Assembly (NCBI GenBank): GCA_963678095.2
Contig: OY782746.1
Coordinates: forward strand, 1,860,001-1,924,000
Source: G963678095 sp963678095
GTDB lineage: Bacteria > Bacillota > Negativicutes > Selenomonadales > Selenomonadaceae
Length of the DNA: 64,000 bases
Reading direction: 5' to 3'
In this document: in pieces, positions 17,554 through 25,740 of the stretch
Layout: the number at the start of each line of letters is the position of its first letter
Numbering within the stretch: position 1 is the first letter of the stretch
The notes under the pieces: model-generated
The model's input: the letters and a program-made list of their open reading frames with translations, nothing else
Told to the model about the DNA's origin: nothing
The model's database searches: none
Program-made: the position numbers and the translations under genes

Positions 17554-17577
17554 AAAGGAAAAGGGAGGTGCTTTCAC

Positions 17578-18006
17578 ATGTTTCCTTTTAAGGAGATCCC
17601 CTGCTATTATCTGAAGCTGCGCTGGGCGGAGATGCTTAGTAGAGAATTTTATAATAACAGAATGAAGGAATGTGGTATTACTGGCAGGCAGTTTACGCTG
17701 ATTTTCTTTATTAAATATAATGGTGGCTGCTCATTAAAAGAATTGGCAGATATGATTGTCTTGGACAGATCTACGGTTAACCGTTCCATTCAGCCCTTAT
17801 TAAAAAAAGGCTTACTTGAAGACCGCAAACTCGATGGACAGCGTAATAGCAGTATCTGGCTTACAGAGTTTGGAGAACAGGTTTTTTTACAGGCTTCTGA
17901 ATCCTGGGATAAGGCTCAGGACGATTTTTCCAACCTTTTTACAAAAGAAGAGCTAGAGCAGCTCGATTCTACCTTGGAAATTTTAAAGCGGTTGCAGGAT
18001 ATCTAA
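17578..18006 (+). CDS. MarR-family transcriptional regulator
   Basis: 142 residues with a strong GGGAGGTG site. Winged helix-turn-helix core LKELADMIVLDRSTVNRSIQ followed by LLKKGLLEDRKLDGQRN (wing) and helical ends for dimerisation. It resembles the second MarR regulator at 57518 in layout. Related palindromes lie before this gene (17538) and before the next gene (18037), so it probably represses itself and the membrane acyltransferase. It is the first gene of the segment bracketed by the two rlmH ends. Confidence 0.88.
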   Translation: MFPFKEIPCYYLKLRWAEMLSREFYNNRMKECGITGRQFTLIFFIKYNGGCSLKELADMIVLDRSTVNRSIQPLLKKGLLEDRKLDGQRNSSIWLTEFGEQVFLQASESWDKAQDDFSNLFTKEELEQLDSTLEILKRLQDI

Positions 18007-18036
18007 TCCATAAACCGCTTATCATTTTAGTATTTT

Positions 18037-18052
18037 TGATGTATATACATCA
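18037..18052 (+). promoter_or_regulatory. Perfect 16-bp palindromic operator before the acyltransferase gene
   Basis: TGATGTATATACATCA is a perfect palindrome lying 50 nt before the acyltransferase start and 31 nt after the MarR stop. It is the likely binding site of the adjacent MarR protein. Confidence 0.75.
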
Positions 18053-18102
18053 ATTAATGTGTCATTATTATAAAATTTTTAGCAAAAGGGGATGATTTTT
18101 TC

Positions 18103-19257
18103 ATGCAACGTCTATTTTTTTTGGATAATCTAAAAAGCTTCGTGGTCAATCTCATGATTGTATTCCACATTGGTCTTTGTTACATCGTTATGCCGCTTCC
18201 TTGGTGGTATGTTCTGGATCCGAATCCAAGTGTGGGCTTTAACTACTTTATTATGATTACAGACATGATTATTATGCCAATCATGTTTTATATTTCAGGC
18301 TATTTCTGTATCAGGGCCCTGTCTAAGAAGGCTGGCAAAAAATTCTGGGGGCCAAAATGGACCCGTATTGGTCTGCCATGGCTCATTGGTATTTTGATTA
18401 TTGCGCCTTTGACCAGCTTCATCATGCCATATAGCCGCGGTCTCTGTAATGATTTAATGACCGCTCTTATCCAGTACTACTGGTTCAATCCAGCAACTGG
18501 TGGGGCAGGTGAGTTCTTTAACCAGGTGCCTTTCTGGTATCTTGGCATGCTACTGTTACTTTACGCTGCTGCCTACTTTATTGTTAAGGTGTGTCCTTCT
18601 TATGCACAGCAGAAGGCGCCTAGCTCACCAAGGTTCTGGTTCTTCCTGCTTATCGGTATCTTTACCTTCATTAACTGCATGGTAATCGATATGATTACTG
18701 GCGATGAGTATCTCTGGGTTAATATTGGCTATGTGTTAAAAATTCAGGTTAGCCGTGTTCTCCTTTATATTCTCTACTTCTTCCTGGGCATTTATGCTTG
18801 GCACCATCACTGGTTTGAAGATGGCTGCTATGTGCCATCTGCTGTGAAGTGGACTCCATGGCTGATCGTGTCCGCTATTTTCCTTGACTGGTCGTTTATT
18901 CATAGCCCAGCATATGTAAGCAGCCCATTAGAATTCCTCACGTATATTTCCCTGGGTCATGCTATGCTGTTGACCACTGCAGTATTTGGACTTCTTGGTA
19001 TATTCTACCGTTTCTGTAATTTCACCAATAATATTCTTGGGACCCTGGCGGCTACTTCCTATACTATGTACTTCTGCCACACCATTTTCATTTTCTGGCC
19101 ATCCCTGTATATGATGAATATGGACATACATGCCTTCTATAAGTGGATCATTGCCTGCATAATAACCTGGCCGTTGACCTTTATCTGCGACAAACTGCTA
19201 CTCCAGACACCACTTTTTTCTGCCAGCAAAAAGGCTAAAATAAATAGCATCAACTGA
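18103..19257 (+). CDS. Acyltransferase-3 family integral membrane protein
   Basis: 384 residues with about ten hydrophobic segments. The N-terminus LDNLKSFVVNLMIVFHIGLC carries the family histidine in helix 1, and FYISGYFCIRAL with a following basic loop matches the second helix. Such enzymes (OafA, OpgC, Tmk types) move acyl groups across the membrane onto sugars, lipids or peptides; the acceptor here is unknown. Under probable control of the adjacent MarR protein through the 18037 palindrome. Followed by two terminators. Confidence 0.83.
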   Translation: MQRLFFLDNLKSFVVNLMIVFHIGLCYIVMPLPWWYVLDPNPSVGFNYFIMITDMIIMPIMFYISGYFCIRALSKKAGKKFWGPKWTRIGLPWLIGILIIAPLTSFIMPYSRGLCNDLMTALIQYYWFNPATGGAGEFFNQVPFWYLGMLLLLYAAAYFIVKVCPSYAQQKAPSSPRFWFFLLIGIFTFINCMVIDMITGDEYLWVNIGYVLKIQVSRVLLYILYFFLGIYAWHHHWFEDGCYVPSAVKWTPWLIVSAIFLDWSFIHSPAYVSSPLEFLTYISLGHAMLLTTAVFGLLGIFYRFCNFTNNILGTLAATSYTMYFCHTIFIFWPSLYMMNMDIHAFYKWIIACIITWPLTFICDKLLLQTPLFSASKKAKINSIN

Positions 19258-19349
19258 CTGACACCCAACAAAAATGGTTTATAATTTGTAATTAAGTGCC
19301 AAGGATGATGCACGCCTCGCCGCCACCAATCAAATCCGGAAATGAATTC

Positions 19350-19375
19350 AACCCGCGAAATTCGCGGGTTTTTTG
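19350..19375 (+). terminator. Intrinsic terminator after the acyltransferase gene
   Basis: AACCCGCGAA/TTCGCGGGTT stem with almost no loop, followed by TTTTTTG. Confidence 0.85.
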
Positions 19376-19402
19376 CTGTCCATTTTATTGTAGCCTATCC
19401 AC

Positions 19403-19439
19403 CTGCCAATTTTTGTATTTGATTGGCAGGAGTTTTTTG
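19403..19439 (+). terminator. Second terminator upstream of the condensation-domain gene
   Basis: CTGCCAAT pairs with ATTGGCAG over an 11-nt loop, followed by GAGTTTTTTG. A similar CTCCTGCC/GGCAGGAG hairpin occurs at 21465. Confidence 0.7.
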
Positions 19440-19532
19440 TTTTTTCTTGTAAGTAGTATGTTATGAAATGATTTAAAGATAAAAAAATGATTAAAGGTGA
19501 ACTTTATACTGATTAGATTAGGGGGAATTGAA

Positions 19533-20831
19533 GTGAGTGGAAATAAAGCGTCTTTTCCAGTTGAACCACAAGATGTTTTCAATTATCTAGTAGATAAATA
19601 TTCTGCGAATAATCAGCTTAGTTATATCCTGCGAATCAATGGAAGAATAAATGAGAAAATATTAGAGCAGGCTATTCGCCTTTCTATAGAGATACAGCCC
19701 ATTTTGGGATGTCATTTCATAGAAAATGATGAGGCTGCAATTTGGGAGCAACAATCAGATCTAGCCGGGATCGAGTTATGTACGGTAGTTGAGGCACTAG
19801 ATGTTGAAGGAGAAGTACAGAAGTTTATTGCGTTGAGGTATGATTTTGATCAGGATTGCCAAGTCAAAGCAAGAATAATTCGAGGCAAAACCGATACGGT
19901 TTGTGTAAAGGTACAGCATGCTTGTGCGGATGCAGGGGGATTGAAAGAGTACCTACATATTTTAACTAGTGCATACAATCACATGGTCAATGAACAATCA
20001 ACTTGTAGGGAATCGGGTTGTTCTCATCGGCGCAGTCAAGATTCTATTTTACAGCTACCCCAAATTATTGAAAAGATAAATAATATGGTAACAGATAGCG
20101 ATAATCTAGGACATACAGTTGGATTTCCTTATAGTGCTGGAGATAATATAAATCAAACCTTTGTGATTCGAAAGCTGACCCAGCAAGAATTCAAGGGGAT
20201 CAAAATGCAAGCTCGTAAGAATCATGGGACTGTTAATGATGTTTGTTTGGCTGCTTATAGTCGTGCCCTCGTAAAAATTGCAGAAATAAAAAATGAAATG
20301 GTCTCGATATGTTTTACTTCAGACTTAAGAACCTATTTACCGCCAGAGGAAAAAAAGGCAATAGGCAATCTTTCAGGTATGAATTTGATTCGAATTCACC
20401 GTGACCTTGCTGAACCTTTTAATGAAACAGTGGGTAAAGTAATAACGGAAACGAAAAAAGTCAAAGCGAATTTTCCTGGCATTAATATGGCTCTGTACTT
20501 TGAAACCTTAGGAAAGATGAATTTTAAAGATGTCAGCAGTCAATTTGAAAAATATAGTGAAGACTTTTCCAAAACAAGGTTTTGCAATCCTTGGCTCTCT
20601 AATGTAGGAATTTTGGCTGATACGAAGATTAGGTTAGGGGCGGCAGAGGTAGAAGACTGTTATATGGTTGGGACTGCAAGCTTTTCACCGGGCATGTTGC
20701 TATTAGTTAGTACCTATGATGATGTATTGACGTTATCAGTAAACTTTTTTCAGTCTACTATGGAAAAGAAGAATGTGGAAGAAATGCTGGATATCATGAT
20801 TACTGAGCTTAGGGAAGGGGTAGGCGTGTAA
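19533..20831 (+). CDS. Condensation-domain (acyltransferase/NRPS C-domain-like) protein
   Basis: 432 residues from GTG 19533, which has AGGGGGAA 8 nt upstream; a GTG at 19497 lacks a site. It resembles stand-alone condensation or alcohol-acetyltransferase proteins. The active-site motif reads VQHACADAGGL, keeping H and D of HHxxxD but not the first His. A DFGWG-type motif is not clear, and the C-terminal half has VGTASFSPGMLLLVSTYDD. Possible role: acyl transfer in making a small molecule or lipid. No carrier protein is nearby. It lies in the segment between the rlmH copies with the membrane acyltransferase. Confidence 0.7.
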   Translation: MSGNKASFPVEPQDVFNYLVDKYSANNQLSYILRINGRINEKILEQAIRLSIEIQPILGCHFIENDEAAIWEQQSDLAGIELCTVVEALDVEGEVQKFIALRYDFDQDCQVKARIIRGKTDTVCVKVQHACADAGGLKEYLHILTSAYNHMVNEQSTCRESGCSHRRSQDSILQLPQIIEKINNMVTDSDNLGHTVGFPYSAGDNINQTFVIRKLTQQEFKGIKMQARKNHGTVNDVCLAAYSRALVKIAEIKNEMVSICFTSDLRTYLPPEEKKAIGNLSGMNLIRIHRDLAEPFNETVGKVITETKKVKANFPGINMALYFETLGKMNFKDVSSQFEKYSEDFSKTRFCNPWLSNVGILADTKIRLGAAEVEDCYMVGTASFSPGMLLLVSTYDDVLTLSVNFFQSTMEKKNVEEMLDIMITELREGVGV

Positions 20832-20890
20832 GAACTTTTAGGAATATTGGGGACGGTTATGCGGGGATGGAGTGAATAAACAGACACTTA

Positions 20891-20994
20891 GACACTGGGG
20901 ACGCTTATTTTTTGACAACAAGGTGATATTCTTTAAATAAGAGATGGTGAAGCCTACCAAGTAATGTAAGGGAATTAAGGAAACGATAGGGTTT
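20891..20994 (+). repeat. Dispersed unit, intact copy
   Basis: Starts with GACACTGGGGACG, then a T-run, TTGACAACAAGGTGATATTC and about 60 further bases ending GAAACGATAGGGTTT. The T-run onward recurs at 29588-29673 with some 92% identity, and the first third recurs at 24501-24539. It contains TTGACA with a TAAATA 16 nt downstream, so it may carry a promoter. Confidence 0.8.
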
Positions 20995-21078
20995 CTATAC
21001 ATAAATTAAAACGACTGACAGGAATAGCAAGGGGAATTATAGCTAAAAGTTTACAGAAAAGAAGCGCCCCTAAGTGTC

Positions 21079-21204
21079 AAGGCGGCTGACGAGAAACTGA
21101 GCTTTTCCCGAATGACCTTTACCCACCAGATGGTCCGCCTGCTGTTCGTCGAGCAGATTTACCGTGCCTTTAAAATCAACCGGGGGGAGAAATATCACTG
21201 GTAA
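21079..21204 (+). pseudogene. rlmH: 3'-terminal fragment of rlmH (second copy)
   Basis: Encodes only the last 41 residues of RlmH, from AADEKLSFSRMTFTHQMVRL to the stop, ending RGEKYHW. Compared with the intact gene at 16880-17359, the differences are almost all synonymous (one Leu to Phe). This implies it comes from a functional rlmH of a related strain or species and is not a decayed local duplicate. Similarity continues about 26 bp past the stop. No start codon or upstream half is present, so it is not expressed as an enzyme. It marks the right edge of the 3.8-kb inserted segment. Confidence 0.88.
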
Positions 21205-21282
21205 AGATGGAAAAGGGACAGGTGTTCGAGGGAGATCGAATCCACCAGCTAAAAAAGGGTTTTTTACAGATATAGTAAATTG

Positions 21283-21332
21283 AAAAGCCGCGATTCTTCT
21301 GCCTTTGAGGGTAAAGATCGTGGCTTTTTATT
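21283..21332 (+). terminator. Terminator-like hairpin after the rlmH fragment
   Basis: AAAAGCCGCGATTCTT pairs with AAGATCGTGGCTTTT around an 18-nt loop, with a T-run at the end. Confidence 0.7.
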
Positions 21333-21464
21333 GCTTTTAATGGACGGCTTGTCTCCGTCAGACAAAAGTAATATTTAATAAATAGATGCGTTTATTTTAG
21401 ATGGTATATTTGGATTTCTTTTTAAGATTAATTAGGGATTACCGTATCATTTATAATAGCTAAA

Positions 21465-21514
21465 GATCTCCTGCCCAAATTTTGTGAGATTTTGGCAGGA
21501 GCTATCTGGTTTTT
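21465..21514 (+). terminator. Terminator-like hairpin
   Basis: CTCCTGCC pairs with GGCAGGAG across an AT-rich loop that has its own inner pairing, followed by GGTTTTTATGG. Confidence 0.55.
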
Positions 21515-21659
21515 ATGGATTTTATAACTTATAATATTGTAGAATTGACGCAGTGTAACCGTCTCTGAGATTTGCCTGAGATTTTTAATGGAGAAGGGGT
21601 AGTACGTTTTTAATGATGCAAAAATATATATAGTATATGTGGACAGTGGGTTTAAATTG

Positions 21660-21735
21660 CTACGTCCGACAAGTGAATAATTTAATTTAGAATAGAAAAA
21701 ATGGCGGGTATATACGAAGGATTTGTCGGATGTAG
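21660..21735. repeat. Inverted repeat upstream of Thoeris
   Basis: CTACGTCCGACAA (21660-21672) and TTGTCGGATGTAG (21723-21735) are complementary at 12 of 13 positions with 50 bp between. A regulatory site or a remnant of a mobile-element end. Confidence 0.55.
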
Positions 21736-21753
21736 TTAGAATAGTTTAAAATA

Positions 21754-21762
21754 TGGTATAGT
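21754..21762 (+). promoter_or_regulatory. Extended -10 promoter candidate for thsB-thsA
   Basis: TGGTATAGT is an extended -10 element 144 nt upstream of thsB. A hairpin (CATTTAGA/TCTAAATG, about 21819-21860) lies in the resulting leader. Confidence 0.4.
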
Positions 21763-21905
21763 TTGGAAGTAAGGTCCGAGGAAAGATTAGTACACATCAT
21801 TTTAGAGGGGTAAAACATTTAGATTCCAAGATGTTTTCTGATAAAAAGACTTTCTAAATGGTTCGAGCAGTCAGCTGACTCAAATAACAAGAGGGAGAGA
21901 TAGTT

Positions 21906-22514
21906 ATGGCACATAAAACTTTTATTTCTTACAAATATAGTGAGGCACAAGAATTAAGAGACGATATTATAAAAGCTCTCGGTGATGATGCACAGTATTA
22001 TCAAGGAGAAAATAGTGATTCCCCCAATTTAACAGATACAACTACTGAAAACATTAAAAATAATTTGAAGGATATGATTTGGGGAACTTCTGTAACTATA
22101 GTGATAGTATCGCCTAATATGAACAAAAGTAAGTGGATAGATTGGGAAATAGAGTATTCATTGAAGGAAATCACAAGAAATGATAAAACTTCTCGCAGTA
22201 ATGGAGTTGTTGGAGTGATTATGAAATATAATGGCGGTTATAGTTGGTTACAAACAAAAACTACAAGGCCAGATAAACATACTTCAACTTCAACAGATGA
22301 TAGTAAATTATATCCTATTATAGTAAATAATCGTTGTAATCAAAATCCCAAAAAATATTTTTGTGAAGAATGCCGAACTATTGATGCATTAACAGGGTCT
22401 TATATTGCTTTAATAAAAGAAGAAGAGTTTATTTCTGATCCGCAAAAGTACATAGATAATGCATATGAAAAATGTCAAAATATCGGTGAATATAAAATAT
22501 CGAAAATTAAGTAA
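21906..22514 (+). CDS. thsB: Thoeris ThsB: TIR-domain protein producing a cyclic-ADP-ribose-type signal
   Basis: 202 residues. TIR-like fold of the ThsB/DUF1863 group: KTFISYKYSEAQELRDDIIK at the N-terminus, VTIVIVSPNMNKSKWIDWEI with the probable catalytic glutamate E81, then VVGVIMKYN. In characterised type I Thoeris, ThsB senses phage and makes a signal from NAD that activates ThsA. thsA follows 171 bp downstream with its own ribosome site. No membrane segment. The gene is AT-rich like the rest of the island. Family assignment rests on the TIR signature plus the adjacent SIR2-SLOG gene. Confidence 0.9.
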   Translation: MAHKTFISYKYSEAQELRDDIIKALGDDAQYYQGENSDSPNLTDTTTENIKNNLKDMIWGTSVTIVIVSPNMNKSKWIDWEIEYSLKEITRNDKTSRSNGVVGVIMKYNGGYSWLQTKTTRPDKHTSTSTDDSKLYPIIVNNRCNQNPKKYFCEECRTIDALTGSYIALIKEEEFISDPQKYIDNAYEKCQNIGEYKISKIK

Positions 22515-22685
22515 TATATCTAAACCTAAAATATTATTTGCCTAGGTAAATTTTTTTGATTTTATACAAACTGTAGGCAATCAAAATACAAATGCTCAAA
22601 ATGACCGATCAAGTTTAAAAAATGATAAGATTGTAGATTAAGGAGGAATTAGGCCGGTTTATATTACTAAAGGAGAAATGAGTTT

Positions 22686-24134
22686 ATGAGTATACCAGTA
22701 GCTACATTTGAAAAAATTGTATTAAAAGAATTAAGTAATCATAATTTAGCAATATTTGCAGGGGCAGGGCTTTCTAGAGGTTGTGGGTTTGTTGATTGGA
22801 AAGGATTATTGCGAGATATAGCGGATGAGTTAAACTTAAGTATTGACAAAGAATCTGATCTAGTTGCAGTTGCACAATATCATTGTAATGCTAATGGGAG
22901 GCAGACCATTAATGAAGCAATTGTAAAGGAATTTCAGAGGATATCTGAAAAAAATGAAAATATGGATATTTTATCACGTCTTCCAATTGATACATATTGG
23001 ACGACTAATTATGATTCAATTATTGAGGACACTTTGACTATTGCTAATAAAATAGTTGATAAGAAGATTTATCAAAGCCAAATGAAAAATTATAAGCCTA
23101 ATAGGAATGTTGTAGTATATAAGATGCACGGTGATAGAGAGTTTCCAGATGATGCGGTTATAACAAGAGATGATTATGAGAGATATGATATTGAGAGAGC
23201 TTTATTTACTACCCAACTTAAAGGAGAGTTAATTTCAAAAACATTTATATTTATTGGTTTTAGTTTTCAAGATCCTAATTTAGAACAGATTTTGAGTAAG
23301 GTCAGGGTAGATTTACTTGGTAAAAGCCCTAAGAATCATTATTGTTTTTTAAAAAAAGTCAATCAAGCAGATAATTGCTATAAAAATGTAGATGGATCTA
23401 TTAATTACGGTGATTATAATTATGATAAGATAAAACAGGATTTAAAAATACAAGATTTAAAGCGGTATGGTATTAATTCTGTTGTTGTAGATAATTATTC
23501 GGAAATTACAAATATTTTACAAGGTATTGAAAGAAAATTTAAAGTTAACAAAATTTTCATTTCGGGTAGTGCAGAAAAATACGGAAATTATACTGAAGAA
23601 GAGGCTAAGAGTTTATTGCATAATTTATCACAGTCTTTAGTTTGTAATAATCATCATATAATATCAGGATTTGGAATGGGGGTAGGTAGTTATGTAATAA
23701 ATGGTGCGCTTGAAGCAATATACAGCAATAAAAATAAAACAACAAATGATTATCTAACTTTAAGACCTTTTCCACAGTTTGAGTCAGGTAATAAGAAACT
23801 TAAAGATTTATGGACAGAATATCGGACAGATATGATTAGTGATTCAGGAGTTATTATTTTATTATTTGGAAACAAGGTTGATAATACAGGAGACATAATT
23901 GTGGCTAATGGGATGATAGAAGAGTATCAGATAGCAAAAAATGCGGGTAAATTTATTATACCAATAGGTTCTACAGGCTATGCTGCGGAGACTATACTCA
24001 ATGAAGTAAAAAAAGATTTAGATACTTATAGCTATTTAGTAGAATCTATTGATATTTTGGCAAAAGAAAAAGACGAACAAAAAATAATTAATGAAGTCAA
24101 TATAATTATTGATAGAATAAGAAAAGGAATGTAA
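22686..24134 (+). CDS. thsA: Thoeris ThsA: SIR2-SLOG NAD-consuming effector
   Basis: 482 residues, close to the 476 of Bacillus cereus ThsA. Residues 1-280 are a SIR2 NADase domain: IFAGAGLSRGCGFVDW, catalytic N108 in TTNYDS and H148 in YKMHGD, spaced exactly as N112 and H152 of the B. cereus protein. The C-terminal SLOG/STALD sensor (about 293-480) has KIFISGSAEKYG, SGFGMGVGSYVINGA and GMIEEYQIAKNAGKFIIPIG, and would bind the nucleotide made by ThsB. Activation depletes NAD and aborts infection. All key residues are present, so the system looks functional. A terminator follows at 24141. Confidence 0.94.
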   Translation: MSIPVATFEKIVLKELSNHNLAIFAGAGLSRGCGFVDWKGLLRDIADELNLSIDKESDLVAVAQYHCNANGRQTINEAIVKEFQRISEKNENMDILSRLPIDTYWTTNYDSIIEDTLTIANKIVDKKIYQSQMKNYKPNRNVVVYKMHGDREFPDDAVITRDDYERYDIERALFTTQLKGELISKTFIFIGFSFQDPNLEQILSKVRVDLLGKSPKNHYCFLKKVNQADNCYKNVDGSINYGDYNYDKIKQDLKIQDLKRYGINSVVVDNYSEITNILQGIERKFKVNKIFISGSAEKYGNYTEEEAKSLLHNLSQSLVCNNHHIISGFGMGVGSYVINGALEAIYSNKNKTTNDYLTLRPFPQFESGNKKLKDLWTEYRTDMISDSGVIILLFGNKVDNTGDIIVANGMIEEYQIAKNAGKFIIPIGSTGYAAETILNEVKKDLDTYSYLVESIDILAKEKDEQKIINEVNIIIDRIRKGM

Positions 24135-24140
24135 GTCATA

Positions 24141-24186
24141 AAAGCCAGGGGAGGGTAGGATACTTCTGTGTCCCCTGGCTCTTCTA
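24141..24186 (+). terminator. Intrinsic terminator after thsA
   Basis: AGCCAGGGG pairs with CCCCTGGCT over a 20-nt loop, followed by CTTCT. Confidence 0.75.
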
Positions 24187-24187
24187 C

Positions 24188-24295
24188 AAACAAATGGTAT
24201 CATTACATGCCAGTGGTAAATCAGCGAGTGAAATCATCCGTGAATATGAATTGACTGGCGCAACTGATAAAGTACAATTAAGTTCGAAAAACTAA
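24188..24295 (+). pseudogene. Remnant of an IS3-family orfA
   Basis: A 35-codon frame reads KQMVSLHASGKSASEIIREY and then loses similarity before a stop. It matches the helix-turn-helix start of the IS3 OrfA at 24620 (KQMVQLYENGKSRAAIVAEY), but it is a diverged relative, truncated at both ends. Confidence 0.65.
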
Positions 24296-24363
24296 AAAAA
24301 GGAAAAGCCATCGAAACTCCGAAAAAGGTAAGTGCCCAGCAAACCTATAAGGAGTGAAAATCG

Positions 24364-24498
24364 ATGGATTACCAAAATTCTACCGTATCTGTCGAAATAA
24401 TGCTAATGAAATTTATATCAGATGAAGATCCGATGCAATCCATGCTTAAATGGCTTTGTGAACGGCTAATGGAAGCCGAAGTTGAAAACAAGTTTTGA
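24364..24498 (+). pseudogene. N-terminal remnant of a transposase, probably IS256 family
   Basis: 44 codons (MDYQNSTVSVEIMLMKFISD, then DPMQSMLKWLCERLMEAEVE). The SMLxWLCxxLMEAEVE stretch resembles the beginning of IS256-type transposases. A ribosome site (AAGGAG) precedes it. The frame stops where the dispersed unit begins, so the element was cut by later events. Confidence 0.5.
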
Positions 24499-24500
24499 GA

Positions 24501-24539
24501 GACGCTGGGGACGATTTTTTTGATAACAAGCTGATATTC
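24501..24539 (+). repeat. Dispersed unit, copy truncated at the IS3 end
   Basis: GACGCTGGGGACG, a T-run and TTGATAACAAGCTGATATTC match the first 40 bases of the unit at 20891. Similarity stops precisely where the IS3 terminal repeat begins (24540). Confidence 0.75.
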
Positions 24540-24619
24540 TGGATCGGCTACACTAAATTGGACAGAAAAAATAAGGGCTTGTAAAATAAACATATCAAGT
24601 TAAGGAGTGAATATTTACA

Positions 24620-24904
24620 ATGTCCAAACAAGCACGCCGAACGTTTACAACAGAATTCAAAAAACAGATGGTTCAACTTTATGAAAACGGGAAATCCAGA
24701 GCTGCAATCGTAGCAGAATATGACCTTACGCCCTCTGCTTTAGATCGTTGGATTAAGCAAGCTCAGACCTCGGGATCTTTTAAGGAAAAAGACAATCGCT
24801 CAACGGAAGAAAATGAACTCATCGCCTTACGAAAAGAACTTCAACGTCTCAAGATGGAAAATGACATTTTAAAGCAAGCCGCGCTGATCATGGGACGAAA
24901 GTAG
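24620..24904 (+). CDS. IS3-family transposase OrfA
   Basis: 94 residues. Helix-turn-helix region (RRTFTTEFKKQMVQLYENGK, then TPSALDRWIKQAQ) that binds the terminal repeats, followed by a leucine-zipper-like tail (ALRKELQRLKMENDILKQAA). In this family it is made alone or fused to OrfB by programmed frameshifting near its end. Different subgroup from the single-frame transposase at 8512. Confidence 0.92.
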   Translation: MSKQARRTFTTEFKKQMVQLYENGKSRAAIVAEYDLTPSALDRWIKQAQTSGSFKEKDNRSTEENELIALRKELQRLKMENDILKQAALIMGRK

Positions 24905-24945
24905 CTATCATAAAAAATAACTGTGATAAATACTCGGTATCAGCA

Positions 24946-25740
24946 ATGTGTGACGTCCTGCAAATCGCAAGAAGTACCTTTTATTACGAAGCTAAGGAAC
25001 AAACGAAAGATGACGAACTAACCCACGCCATTGTGAACATTTTTCGCAAGAATCGAAAAGCCTACGGAACTAGAAAAATCAAGGTTAAGCTCCACGAGCA
25101 AGGCTTCCTCGTATCTAGACGTCGCATAGGGCGCATTATGCATGAGCAGGGATTGATATCTACCTATACTATAGCTCAATATAAGCCCCATAAAACAGCT
25201 TGTAACGAAGCAACAACGGTGAATGTCTTGAATCGTCAGTTTGGGCAAACACAAGCCAAACGTTTTGTTGTCAGCGATCTAACATATGTGAAGTTTGAAA
25301 ACAAGTGGCATTATATTTGCGTACTTCTCGACCTGTTCAATAGAAAAATCATCGGTTATAGTGCAGGCCCAAATAAGGATGCTGCATTGGTTTCTCGTGC
25401 ATTTGCCACGGTTCAAGGTGATTTGCGGCAAATGCAGTGGTTTCATACCGATCGTGGTAGTGAATTCAAAAACGAAAAAATCAATGATCTTCTGGAGACC
25501 TTTGAAATCGGGCGTTCTCTCAGCATGAAAGGCTGTCCATATGATAATGCAGTAGCTGAGGCCACTTACAAAATCATGAAAACGGAGTTCATTCACCAGA
25601 TGAAATTTCAGAGACTGTACCATCTAGAGTTGGAATTATACGATTATGTCAATTGGTTTAATAATCATCGGATTCACGGAACGCTAGGGTACTTAACCCC
25701 AGTTCAATTTCGCAATCAAGCCCTTAAAAAAGTTGTCTGA
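24946..25740 (+). CDS. IS3-family transposase OrfB (DDE integrase)
   Basis: 264 residues from the first ATG, but the frame is open upstream (VAIIKNNCDKYSVSAM), so the active protein is probably an OrfAB fusion made by frameshifting around 24890-24904. The catalytic triad is present: D in VVSDLTYVKFE, D in FHTDRGSEFKN, E in DNAVAEATYKIMK, with the typical end TPVQFRNQALKK. Appears intact. Confidence 0.92.
   Translation: MCDVLQIARSTFYYEAKEQTKDDELTHAIVNIFRKNRKAYGTRKIKVKLHEQGFLVSRRRIGRIMHEQGLISTYTIAQYKPHKTACNEATTVNVLNRQFGQTQAKRFVVSDLTYVKFENKWHYICVLLDLFNRKIIGYSAGPNKDAALVSRAFATVQGDLRQMQWFHTDRGSEFKNEKINDLLETFEIGRSLSMKGCPYDNAVAEATYKIMKTEFIHQMKFQRLYHLELELYDYVNWFNNHRIHGTLGYLTPVQFRNQALKKVV

Larger units (their letters stand above)
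20832..21905. other. 1.07-kb gene-poor scar region between the two accessory segments
   Basis: No credible gene. It holds an intact copy of a dispersed unit (20891-20994), a fragment of rlmH (21079-21204), two terminator hairpins (21283, 21465), a 13-bp inverted repeat with a 50-bp spacer (21660-21735) and an extended -10 promoter (21754-21762) ahead of thsB. The mixture of fragments reads as accumulated integration debris. Confidence 0.75.

Noticed and set aside
17360..21204. A complete SCC-type cassette at rlmH
   Set aside because: No ccr serine recombinase, other integrase or matching short inverted repeats are present between the rlmH ends; only the integration position is SCC-like.
21205..21250. 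tRNA or tmRNA 3' end after the rlmH fragment (GTTCGA...TCGAATCCACCA)
   Set aside because: It resembles a T-arm and CCA end, but no acceptor partner, D-arm or anticodon arm exists upstream, and the left copy diverges here.
21540..21905. Retron or other reverse-transcriptase-linked RNA next to Thoeris
   Set aside because: No reverse transcriptase gene is present anywhere in the window.
24620..24904. OrfA as an independent regulator gene
   Set aside because: It lies inside paired IS3 terminal repeats and is followed by OrfB; it is the usual transposase subunit.
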